From Trichoplax sp. H2 (lineage: Eukaryota; Placozoa; Uniplacotomia; Trichoplacea), in the NCBI GenBank assembly GCA_003344405.1, contig NOWV01000027.1, positions 558,001-622,000 of the forward strand: a DNA stretch of 64,000 nt, given 5' to 3'. Of this stretch, positions 11,325 through 24,300 are shown in pieces. A program made the translations under genes and the position numbers. Position 1 is the first letter of the stretch. Each line of letters opens with the position of its first letter. The notes beneath the pieces were generated by a model, which was given only the letters and a program-made list of their open reading frames with translations, was not told where the DNA came from and did not search any database.

Positions 11325-14300
11325 GTTGAGTACGAAAACAGCAAATTTGCTAGTAATCTATCTTTCGATGTTTTCTCTTTTAATATCAAATGGAATGTAG
11401 TTGAATGGAAAGAGCAACAAGCCATTTTATACCTTCATTCTTATCACCTTGTTATCGAGACAAAAAAATAATAGTACAGTACCGGTACAGTTAGCCATGC
11501 CATCTAACACGTACCCCGAAAGATGCTTGAATTAATCTCTCTACCGCACTTTAGTGTCTACAATACAGTAGAATTATATAATTATAGAAGTTATTTATAA
11601 GCTACTGTATAAATTTGTTCCTTGATAATGAGGAAGTATTCCTTTATGTTCTGCTTTCATAATGACTTGCCAGTCTACTGTATAGCGCTAAGGACTTACA
11701 AATGTATAGGTAAATTTGGTTACTATGTATAGATGAAGCAGGGACTATTAAAGAAAGAGAGAGAGAGTTTTAGTAGTCTCTGGATGAAGATAGCTTTCAT
11801 TTTGCTACATTTTTGCATCTGGTGTCAGTTGTAGCGTTGCCTAGAAATGGCAGTCCACCTTGGATCACGTTAGCACGTTCAATATCTTTGTAACTATACG
11901 CTTTGCCATACCCCTAGCAGATAGGATGAATCGATAACTATAAATGTCCTTAATCGGGAAAACAGGAACTAAATTTACTGTTCACGTAATAACCATGAAA
12001 TCGGAGTTGATGATACTCGTATACACTTAACTGTTTACTGTGATAGGTAGTGATGCATAAACATGCAGTAGAGCAACATTACTGTAATTTAGTGCTCACC
12101 TACTGTACATGATCAACTGTCATTGACATATTTACCACAGAATAGGCAAAAAATGAGAGCGAGACTATTTCTTGAGTAGTCTGGTTTTACAGTATCTAGC
12201 TGCAAGGTGCTACTACAGCATAACAGCAGTGGTTACTACAATACCTCTAAAGGATTAAAGTATAGTACACCTGCTTACACCTATTCAATGAAATTGCCTT
12301 GTGGCATTACTGGAAAATCGTCTTTGTAAATAGCAGGCAAGTCAATACTGTTAAAATTCACGTTCTACTAGAAAAATTATATCATTTAGTCCTCAAGGGT
12401 AAATTAGGCGTACAATGTTGCCTCCTCAGAAGTAATTTTTAGTAAAAATAGGGACTTTTAAACAAGTAAGCGTTTGATATGGGCATGATGAATAACTGAC
12501 TAACCAATAGTAGAATCACAATAGTAGTACATTTATAAGAAGTACCTCGAATAGGATATTCTACTACGGTCGTAATTAGAATGCTGTAAACTATGTTTAT
12601 AAAAGGGCAATGAGAAAAAGAGTCTGTGCCAATTAGATTTAAAGCCGGAAGATTCGAAAGTTATCGACTCTTACGGTAGGAAATAAAATATTAATGTATT
12701 ATCTGCGTCTAAAAAAACTACTAGACATTTGATGGAATATTACAAATAAGCCCTAAGGATAGTTAACATTGTACGTTTATCCTAATAAGGCCATTTCTGT
12801 ATGAACGCGTGATGACAGTTAGGAATCTAATGTTGGTTAGACCTTCCACTTACTGTAATGGACTTTAAATTTCAGATTCTCAAATTAGCAAGTTTTAACT
12901 TAGGCAAAATAAAAGCTGACGGCGCTCGCCCTATACAATCGATTTGCAAATTATTTTTAGTGATTTATCATTGCCACTCGTGTGCACAAAACCGCATTCA
13001 TTTGTTAACTGCGTACGTAGGGCATGTTATTTATCTAATGCTATTGCATCCCTAGTCATAGTTTAAACTGAAACTGCTACGTTGGATGATCTTCATAAAA
13101 GTATTTACTGCTTTAGCTTGCTAACACTGATCGATCGCAAATAATTGAATAATTTATTCGCATATATACATGAGCAGGCTCAGAAGCGCCAAAATAAGGT
13201 ATATTTATCTTTGACCTCCTTATAGATATAGAGCGCTCGCAATAAAGGAGAAAAAATTTATACGGCAAGCTGCGAATGCCATATTCATTCATTAAGGGAA
13301 AACACATCCTATTAAATACCGGTAGTCAATAGTTACAAGGCCTAGGAAATTGGATTTACAAAGATGATTTTATGAAGGAACTATATTATGAAAACTTTCT
13401 ACGTTAATATGTCATTTTCAAAATTATTAACGTTAGGTACTCCACCAGTAATGTTATGCAAGCACTACAGTAATTAATTAGAGGTTTCAGTAATGATGAT
13501 CAATCATTACATTTGCCGGAAAACGCCTTAAGCAAGCGATTTCTGATAGAAAAATATAAATTTCCTAAAGCCAAGACCCATTCAGGTGATTAATGGAAGA
13601 CCATGAGGTATTTTTTCATTATTGTATTGCAAAGTACAATCTTATTCTTTAAAAAATGCAAAAATTCGAGCATTGCACCTCCGCATTTTACGGGTATACG
13701 CCTAACATAGACTCTAATTGCCTATACAAGTACTAGCTAACGGAAAATTGTAAGCGGTAAGGGCAATGTACATTACTAGATTGTTATGCTGACAATAATT
13801 TCTCTGCCTGCCATCAGTAAGAATGATGACTTTCTTCAAGTTATGCAATTTATTTATTGATTAGTGATGCGTCTAATGTAAAAATTTTATTCAAAATCCA
13901 TAGCAATTGTTAATGAGGTAAGGAAATTGTATAACAGTCATAAATATGTATACGAAACTTTGCAAATCTAGAAAAGTATTCCTAGAAATGTTTTTATTCT
14001 GCAAATGATAAACACTACATTCCTTTCCATTAATCCTCATTCGTTGTTTTGGTTATAGATATAAGCGTACTTAGAATTCTTTTCAGGCCTCTGGTATTGA
14101 TTCCATCGATGCGTAGTCAGCAACAGCCTAAATTATTTAAATAAGTAAATAGTTAAAACTTGATTGAGACAATAATTCAGTTACAATAACAGTTGCCTAG
14201 AGGGTATGTAAATAGTATTTGAATCAAGAGTTCGCTTATAATTATTGTTAGTAACTAAGAATGGCGAAAAAATGACAAAGAAATAAAAAATTGGATCTTA

Positions 14301-14352
14301 GTAAAAGTCCGATGGATACAGCCGTTACTAAAATAAATAAATTTGTCTCCTC
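11325..14352. other. 3-kb AT-rich intergenic region, no gene recognised
   Basis: This stretch lies between the globin start (-) and the 3' end of the SDR gene (-), so it should contain the globin promoter. A short GTAC palindrome (about 11473-11490) lies 150 bp upstream of the globin ATG, and a GA-rich run occurs at about 11752-11769. Short ORFs at 12858-13055 and 13113-13307 carry no family motif. I see nothing else. Confidence 0.5.
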
Positions 14353-17019
14353 TTACCAATTAGTAAAGCTTGGTAAATATTGAAAGATGTACATGTATAT
14401 TAGCCAGCCTCGTTCACCAATCCAAACTTCGTCTACTTCATTCACGATTGCGGTCAAAATCAGGCTTACACATCTATCCATTGATTGTTTACGAAATATT
14501 CCTAATCTTCGTTTATCCTTATTTAAATCCTATAAAAATTTTAAGATAAGTAAAGCATTCCTTTTATATTTTCCATGTTACATAATTACAGTATAATGTA
14601 TAAATGTAGTATAGAAATAGAACATTATTATTATACCTCCACATTTTCCACGTACATAGAATTAACATAATGGGCATTTTTGATGGGACCAATATAAATA
14701 TTGCTTATCTTGATGTCTGTATCAGCGGCTAATTCAAAACGCAAAGCCTCAAGAAACCCCTGGGTTATAATTTTAAGATTAGATGAATAAACTTTAGCAT
14801 CGAAGTAATTGCTGGATTAGGTGTAGTACTGCAGAAACTCTAAAAATTTCTAGAAAGCTGTAGGTTCTCTAACATGCAATGTTTGGCTTCTATAAATACG
14901 CATATTGCGCTTTTATTCTAAAATAAACAAATATGCCAGTTCAACCTACTTGTGTGGCTTTACTGCTAGCACTACAACTTGAGCTAAGCGGCATTCCTGT
15001 AAAAAAGTAGAATAAAGTGATCGCAAAGGCATTTATACATTCGTAATTCTGCGTATGAATAATTGTATATTAAGTCTTATGAAATTGGATGATAAGATTA
15101 TCGAACTTGCGGATTTATATAGATTTATGCTTTCTTAATGTAATCAAATTTTATGCGGATTTATTTACTTTGTAATATCGTTGACGTTACATATCTTAAA
15201 GTAAAACTCGAGAAATTACAGCACAATCATCTACTAGAATTATATCATTCTATGGTTCTCAATGGATTCACTGTAATCTAAAAATACTCGATTTCGCTGT
15301 TTCAAAACCTACCATTGTAAAAAATACTTTTTTAAACTCATCGCTATAAATGAATTTAATGAAACTGGTAATATACTGTATGTCATTAAGTTGGTATAGT
15401 ACATTTATGATCACTTATTACCTCTTTTCCCCTCCAATCCACTAATGTAGATGATTTGGCCTTTGGCATTGGCTTTCATATCATTCATAATTACGGCTTT
15501 AATGAGGGAAATTGTACCCAAAGTGTTTAAATGTAAAGCAGAACGGTCCACTTCTAAGCTTGTATCCAACGCTAGAGCACACTGGCCACGACCAGCGCAA
15601 TTGATTAGGATATCAATCTAGAGATAAAATGAATATTGTTTTACTCCAGATGATATTCAATAAAAGTTTGCTCCTCGTTCAGATTTCATCACAACTACAA
15701 GCGTATATACTATGCATATCATACAATTTATGTTACACAGTGCAGTGACGACTTCAGTAATGTGCAGCTAGTTTCCTAAATAAATTGTAATAAGTAACAT
15801 GCAAAAATAAGCTATAAGGTTCACTATTTGCTTAGTTTTAGTCATTTAATAAGATTCACAGTAATCCTACGTATCAATAATACCAGTTACTGGATTACAT
15901 ATCATGTCAGAAAGTTTATTTAATGAGCTAAAGTAGATAATTGTGTATACAATGACGCATAGTATAAAGCTGCTCTAACCAATTTAAGCTTTACGGTAGA
16001 GCTTAATGCCAACTTAATATGGTAATGCTCGTGCACTATCTAATATTAAGTTAAATATGAATCATCCTAGATTTTTCGGGCGTCTAATGTATCAGTAATA
16101 TCATTTAATAATCCTATATATACTCGTATTTAATGTATCTTTAATACTTTACATAATACCTCCGTGGCAAAGCAATACTTATAAAAAGAATTATGTATGA
16201 CGTGCTCTCAAAATTTAAAATCGAACAATAAAAATCACCTTATCGAATTTCTGAGCAACACTCCAAGCTAAACCATCATGAGTTTCGTAGTCTCTCAGGT
16301 CCATGTGTACCACATATATGTCATCAGATTTCTGACCTAGTGCTACATAACATTAAAACTAAACTTAAAATAATGTATAAGCGTAGATACGATACTCTAG
16401 TTGATAATGTTGAGTTTTACTTAGACGGTACGTTTATCGCAAATATAAGTGATATTTAATAAACTCGAAATGGGACTGCTGTCGCGCACTCAACCTTGCC
16501 TAGTACTATCAACTTGATGTATCCTACCAAATATATAACAAATACGTGAACTTATAAGTAGGTTTCATAGCTTACGAATATCCTCTAACTGATAACAAAG
16601 CTATTGCATGTTAAAATCTTGTCGTTCTTGTAAACATATATATACAGGTACAGTATCTATATACATAGGATCCGTTTTGACTAAACTACTGTAAGTATAT
16701 CAAGTATAATTTTGAGATAGCTGATGAAATTACCTATACATCGAGATTTTACTTTTTCTAGCTCCTCTCTTCTTCTTGAAGATAAGACAATTTTAGCTCC
16801 AAGGCGTTTTCGACAAATTAAATAAGCTAGATTTTCTCCGATACCGCTGCTAGCTCCTGTAATCCAAATTACCTTGCCGAATAAACTGGTTCTGAAACGT
16901 CCATACTTTTCGTACATTAAAATATTGAGATCAGCATCTGCCAGAAATAAACGAACCAATTGAACAATCGCAATTAAGATACTGCATAGTCCAATTTGAT
17001 AAAGAATAGATGACAGCAT
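14353..17019 (-). CDS. DHRS7: DHRS7-like short-chain dehydrogenase/reductase, catalytic Tyr missing
   Basis: Six exons on the complement: 16734-17019 (ATG at 17019), 16239-16336, 15422-15617, 14950-14996, 14637-14759, 14353-14529; 927 nt, 308 residues (human DHRS7 is 339). Residues 1-27 are a hydrophobic anchor, as in DHRS7 of the ER membrane. The cofactor motif TGASSGIG is at 54-61, with RRREELEKVK after it. VVHMDLRD, ALRFELA, ISNIYIGPIK and EVWIGERGW all align with DHRS7. Two core motifs are altered: NNAG reads NCAG (134-137), and the YxxxK segment reads PLSSSCSASSK, with no Tyr (Cys201 or Ser202 in its place). The enzyme may be inactive or use other chemistry. The C-terminus is taken as the in-frame TAA after TNW; a donor-like GTAAGA there leaves a small further exon possible. 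Confidence 0.85.
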
Positions 17020-19213
17020 GAATATTAAAAAGCTATTTGCTTGAATTGTGCTCAGAAGGCCTTCGATACTATAAGTAAGGTGTAGGCTCGGTAGATATTA
17101 GAATTTCGGGGCGTAATTGCTGCTAGCTTATAAAAACTCTCACAATTGCTCTATGTGTACTAGCTTGATCAATATAATTGTGTACAATAGTTCATTGAGA
17201 GCTACTGATAGGGTAACTTATTGTACGAATTTGCTGGATGAATAAGTAGAAACGTTGCCTGTCGAAGTTTAAGGAAGTCTTTTCTCTAGAGACTTCAGCC
17301 CTGACAACAATAACTATCTGCTACTGCTAGCTTGGATAATAAAATAGACTGAATTCTAAGTGTACTAATTCATATTAAAAATTGTACTTAAAGAGAGTAC
17401 AGTACATATTGGCGAACTTCATTCAAATGTTTATTTATTTTAAAGATAAATACAACGTGAATGACTAATATTGATAATGATGAATAAATTACGATCACTA
17501 TCAAAAATCTTGATCTAAGACATAAGAGTAGTAAATCTTATATATGTATATGTATATAATGACAACATGTTTTAAATTAAAATTAATTAATTCATGGATA
17601 AAACATGTAAAGAGTGAGTGCTAGTACTGTAATTATAAGAGAGTATGCAATACTGCATTGTACGAGTATATTAGTTATGATCTTAGTCATATATGTTAAT
17701 CAGTACTGTAACACATACAGTGGAGTCTAGTACATATTTCACGCTCTAATTGGATTATACTCATTAAAATCAATTTGTAAACTATATATACTTTTAACAC
17801 GATGTAAATATAGACTGTATATTATTATTAAAAATACGTCATAATAGGAATACATTTATTATAAGAGTAGGTGCTCATACTTTAACAGTTAATCCTTTAA
17901 TAAAAGAACTGTATCCCCGTTTTGATAATATCAATGTTGGCATCATACGTATGATATACAATCTAATTTTCGGTAAGTTCTCTTAAGTTAAGAGCTCTAA
18001 TTAAAAGTTGTAAGCATATCTGGATACCTGTTCGTATATTTTGCAGTCGTTTTTAAACTGAATTTTGATCAACATTTGCTGAGATTCTTGTGAATTTTTT
18101 GCATCAATTTTTATTAACAATAAATAAAACGTTAGCTGGAGTCATCAGACGCTTAGTTAGCGAATAGATGATAACAAGCGTTGTCTTCACAAAAGAAATA
18201 AATCACTCATTGCTTACAGTAAATATATTAATAAATCTGTCAACTTAGTTCGATAATTTCTAATATTTTTACTTGCTCTATCTTGCTTGATAAGGCAAAT
18301 ATTATCGAACCTATTTAAAGAAGAGCCTTTGAATTGGTATTCTTTATATAAGTAGTTAAGAAACAGGTTTGATTTCTATAAATTTGTAAACATTACATTT
18401 ATATATAGATATATATGTATATCCAGAAAGTAGCGATACGCTATTGTTAAAAGTTCGGCTGATAGCATCAAAATTGTATAAACTATAAAGAGTAATAAAT
18501 TAATCGTATTGATACAAAACATGAAAGATTTAACTATGAGTAAATTAGTGTTGAACACATTACCATGCGTTTAACAGAAGAGCTTGACGTTAGCACTTAT
18601 AAATAAAATAAAAGATTTTCGATGCGCGAGGTAAACTTGATACAGATGTAGTAATCAATATGTTTCAGCTTCTTATGCAATTAATTACAGGTTTACAGTC
18701 ATTTATAGCTGAAATGAAAACTTAAGTCTATGAAGGTTGCAAACACGCAAGCTTAATAGGCTATCATCAGATAAAATTTGTAGCGTTGATTCCCGTCTAA
18801 TCATGTTACTTCGATTAGATGTATTTAGCGCAAACTTTATATATGTATGCTATGACATGAGATTTACTTAACCAGCATAAAAATTTCAATAAGTAGCATT
18901 ATTACATTACACTCGAAGGCTTAAAAAGGCCTAACAACCAAAGTAGCCAAATCCATTTAACGTGGCACGTATGTAATATACGTATATTAATTTTGTATGT
19001 GTGTATAATAGTAGTTATACTATAGGAGGGTGGGATTATTTAGGTATACTCATATCCGTCATGATAAAAATCTGTTATATTGATTACAATATGTCAATAT
19101 CATCGAGCACGTACATTTTTAACGTAGACATTTCTAAACTTTGCGTTTTAATCAAATTTGGTTACGAGCTATTTGTAAAGCAAGCGACAGTTGACCAACA
19201 ATTTAATTTGCTT
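17020..19213. other. Intergenic, very AT-rich, no gene recognised
   Basis: This stretch runs from the SDR start (-) to the 3' end of the FAM177-like gene (-). A short GTAC palindrome occurs near 17397-17406, about 380 bp upstream of the SDR ATG. The ORFs at 18376-18558 and 19001-19222 are AT-biased and motif-free. Nothing else stands out. Confidence 0.5.
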
Positions 19214-20318
<1,105 letters not shown>

Positions 20319-20514
20319 CGCTGCTAAATTTCCTGTCCTGTTTTGTATTATAGAAACTTGGGAGGGATCAATGATAGGCAAATGGAGCTTCCGTACTGTA
20401 TATCTATATCAGCTGATTCCTAGTTTTACGATCAACCGTGGGTGCAAACGAATGACGTACTTTAACGGTATTTGACTGTAATGGAGATGAAGCGTTCAGT
20501 ATTGAAATGCTCAT

Positions 20515-21326
20515 ACAGTCTTTGTTGCAAATTTACTTTAATAGGGATGATTAGGATAGTCAAGTATTAGAATCAATGCCGTTTGTAGAATTATAATGGT
20601 TGTACTATTAGCTTTCAAAGATATTTTGAAAGATTCCAATTTTTCAACTCCAACTGTGGCGGAGTACACTACTAAATCATAGTAGACGACTAGGAGTCAA
20701 CTAGTGCTGCTCGCTACCAATCCAATCGCAGACCAAGGGATGTGATGACTCACTAACTCATGACGTGATGACAACATGACGAACATGATGACGATTCACC
20801 ACAGTGTCAATACAGTTGTCAGTACACCTCAATATGGATGAAGCGGAATGACGCTTGAATGTACTGTACACTGAGTGTACAGTATATTGTGTACAAACAG
20901 TTTATTATTGTCTCATTGACGAGCAAGAGTAATGTCGTATTACCGAGGAAAAATAGAAATAAAATTCTATGGATACCGGTGACATCATAGTGACATTCTA
21001 TTATACGCACGATTCTGTCAGTGAGTACTGTACACTGTACAGTATCGTACCGCTAAGTGTGAACGTGTGAACGTAAATCATTGACCAACTTGGTAAACAA
21101 CAACGATCTCTTCCAGTCCATTCTCTCTCACACTGTACGCGTACTTAGTCTTCATTGAAAAAATAGTGGATTTAAAATTGGGTTACAAGTTGAATTAATT
21201 GCTGTTTCATAGTCGTCATCATTAATAACTAGGCTCAAAGTATATATTCACTTTGAGATAGAAGATCAATTAGATTGAAATTGGTCTACAATTGACAATT
21301 TTCACTACAATCTAACGCATACAACG
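20515..21326. promoter_or_regulatory. Shared intergenic region of divergent FAM177 and ACOX genes
   Basis: About 0.8-1.0 kb lies between two genes transcribed outward. It has repeated TGATGAC/GATGACA runs at about 20733-20800 (several TGACG half-sites) and two GTAC palindrome clusters. Promoter function is inferred from position only. Confidence 0.45.
20861..21052. repeat. Two small TGTAC palindrome clusters upstream of ACOX
   Basis: GTACTGTACACTGAGTGTAC lies at 20861-20880 and extends to about 20895; a second cluster, GAGTACTGTACACTGTACAG, lies at about 21023-21042. Same sequence family as the larger arrays near 7 kb, 47 kb and 60 kb. Confidence 0.85.
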
Positions 21327-24300
21327 ATGGCTGACGTCAGTGAAATTAGTCCTCGCGATCGAGCAATGACTATCCAAGCTAAGAATCAGCAGCCTCCGGT
21401 AGTAACGCTGTTATCGAAATATCTCGATGGTGAATATCATCCATTAAAAGAGGATTTAAGGCAATTTATTCGCAACAATAAATTATTTAATATGGAGTAA
21501 GTCCAAAACCTTTTTATGTCTACTACCAACTTCATCTGACTAATTCATTCAATCATACGTACGCATAATTTACAGTAATGATATTTCTACGTATAGACGT
21601 TCTGTATAGTATAATATGGCATCCTACGCTACTATACTATAGTAGTACTACTACCCCGCTAAAGGGGTCTTTGCAATCTCTTAACAAGTCTTCTTCAAGG
21701 TATAACCTATACAGTTATACTGTACTTGGTAACGTATGGCCAGTTAAAACCTATCGCTAATAATGAAATTTTAAAGTGAAAGTATGGACCAATTTTTAGT
21801 GCTTTTGTATACACATTATTCTACATCTTGTAATATTTACTTTATCGTTATAAAACATCGATCGAATAAGTTAGCAAGTACATACAGTACTTCACTCGTA
21901 TACTGTACCTTCAATATACCTAAATGCGCGTACACCCATAATATACAATGACTATATTGCGCTTGAAATAGCGTCATCAATAATAATAATCTCTCGTATA
22001 TTGCAGATACAGCAATTTAAACCTGCAGGAACAACGATATCTTGCCCACGAAAGAGCTAAAGCAATACTCAGGCATCCTAAATGTAAAAATCAACTTGAT
22101 GAACAGGTACCAACATACTAGTAGAAGAACCATATTACTAAGCATTCCGTTTCCATGTACTTAATTAATTAGTAAAGTCCGGATTTACTCTAAATGAAGA
22201 AGCTTCTATACTGTAGTGAACATTTGTTATAATATCACACAGAATAGAAAGTCATGGTACTGTATTACTATATTTCTTGAATACTTATGTCATCAATATG
22301 ATACGATATTTCCTCGTAGGTTAGAGGCAGTCTGGATTTTATGAAGAAAAATTTAATACTGGGTGAAGTATTTGCCTTTGTCGACCCTTCGACTAATGTC
22401 AAGGTATTAAACGGTGATTTTTATTAGTTCTATATTTATTTATCATAGCTTTGATCTTTACAGAATAACAGTATTCACCATAAAAGTATGATAATAAAAC
22501 TACGATATACTAGCAATGATAATGCTTGATTGATAAAGTAGTTGAACGGTATTGATTTCGTAAAGTACGCTAAAAAATTCACGTGATATTCGTTAACTTT
22601 TTAAGCTTGGTGTCATGGTGTTTCTTTTTGGAGGTGCTATTATCAACCTAGGTAGCGCGGCTCAAGTACAAAAGTGGCTTGGTCCTTTAAAGGTACATTA
22701 ACATATCTTTGTGGCTAGGTCTTACCAACCGAATTTAAATTCCATTGGGTTACCTTACTTACATAGAATAGATGGAAATTATAATTCAGATTAAGCATAT
22801 TGCTATACATTGTATATTTACATTATTATGGTATCTCTTTTGTAAATCCTATGATGATTCTAGTCGCTAACGGTACAATTGTACTTTAAGACCATATGTT
22901 GTAAAACACTGCAAATTTTAAATTCCTAGACTATCTTATTGATAATGCATTAATTAATAATAATCTCATTTCGTAGATGATGATAAGCTATTCTATATAC
23001 AAATTAAGGTAACTATGTACACTAAATCTATTTTCGAAACCCTAACTTGCGTAGGACCTACAATATACTGGTATGTTTGCTATGACCGAACGTGGGCATG
23101 GCAGTAACGTCCGTTGTATAGAAACTGAAGCTACCTATAATATAGAGAATGAGGTAATTTTGACCTATACCATTATAATCAACTAGCTATGAATGTTGCA
23201 TAACACATTTGCGTATGTCCATTTACGAAATTTCTTATCTATCTACTTTAACGTTGCTTTTATTAATAATGAACAATTTTAATGCAGGAATTTATCATCA
23301 ATACACCGACAAGAAGCGCTCAGAAAATGTTTATTGGAAATGGATTACACGGAGAATATGCAATAGTTTTTGCTCAGCTGATACTTCATAATAAATCGAA
23401 AGGTTAATAATTTATCTTAAATCGTTATAATCACAATGCGGCTGTATAGTATGATTGCAGGGTAATAACTTCAAAATATCGTAAGATTGAATAACTAAGT
23501 TTCAACTTTCATCAAGATATTGATATTGTCACCATTTCACTTTGTATTGCAAATTTGTTAGAAATGTTTGGTATACTTATTTTGCCACATCTTTGAAGTA
23601 CGTTTGTATTTTGTCGAAAACTCTTTAGGTCCTCATGCATTCATTGTTCCCATTAGGAATGAGAATGGTCTATACCCGGGAGTAACTGTTGTTGATCTCG
23701 GATTGAAAGAAGGTTGTTACCAGAAACTTTTATCGTCAGCTATCTTGTTGCGTATTCGTGTATATATACAAGTTTTATGTTTACTTTCTTATTTACAATT
23801 TACAAATAATGAATTTATTAATGTACTATCAGCAAACCTCAATTGGCATATCTGTATTCTATTAAGTGCATCGATATGCTGCTGATTTTTTTATTTTAAT
23901 CATGACGTAGCTAAAATGATGTACCGAATATAAAGTCGTATAATTACATTCAAATACGATATTGCAAAGTGATAAGAAATATAACATGTTCCTGTAACTT
24001 ATCAATATATCTAGGAATGAATGGCGTAGACAATTGTCTCCTTTCTTTTGATCACGTTCGGATTCCCCGAGAACATTTACTTAATAAGTAAATCCTATCT
24101 AGTTTAGATACTTTTGATGTTTGTCATTTTTGCTTTTAGTTTTTTATTGCGGAAGAATATATATATATATATGTATTGATTGTAACTAATGATTAACCCT
24201 TTTTCGGCTTTGCTAATCAGATACGCTGATGTCCTTCCAAACGGTAGCTATGTCACTGATATCCTTAAAGATTCTACTCGTTTTAACATCATGTTAGCTG

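Noticed and set aside
14277-14357. An extra C-terminal exon for the DHRS7-like gene after the GTAAGA at 14351-14356
   Set aside because: The sequence after the nearest acceptor does not resemble the DHRS7 tail; the in-frame TAA gives a plausible end.
20400-20514. Possible first FAM177 exon from ATG 20514 joined by a very short intron
   Set aside because: The only phase-compatible join needs a 34-nt intron, far below the other introns here, so the N-terminus was left open.
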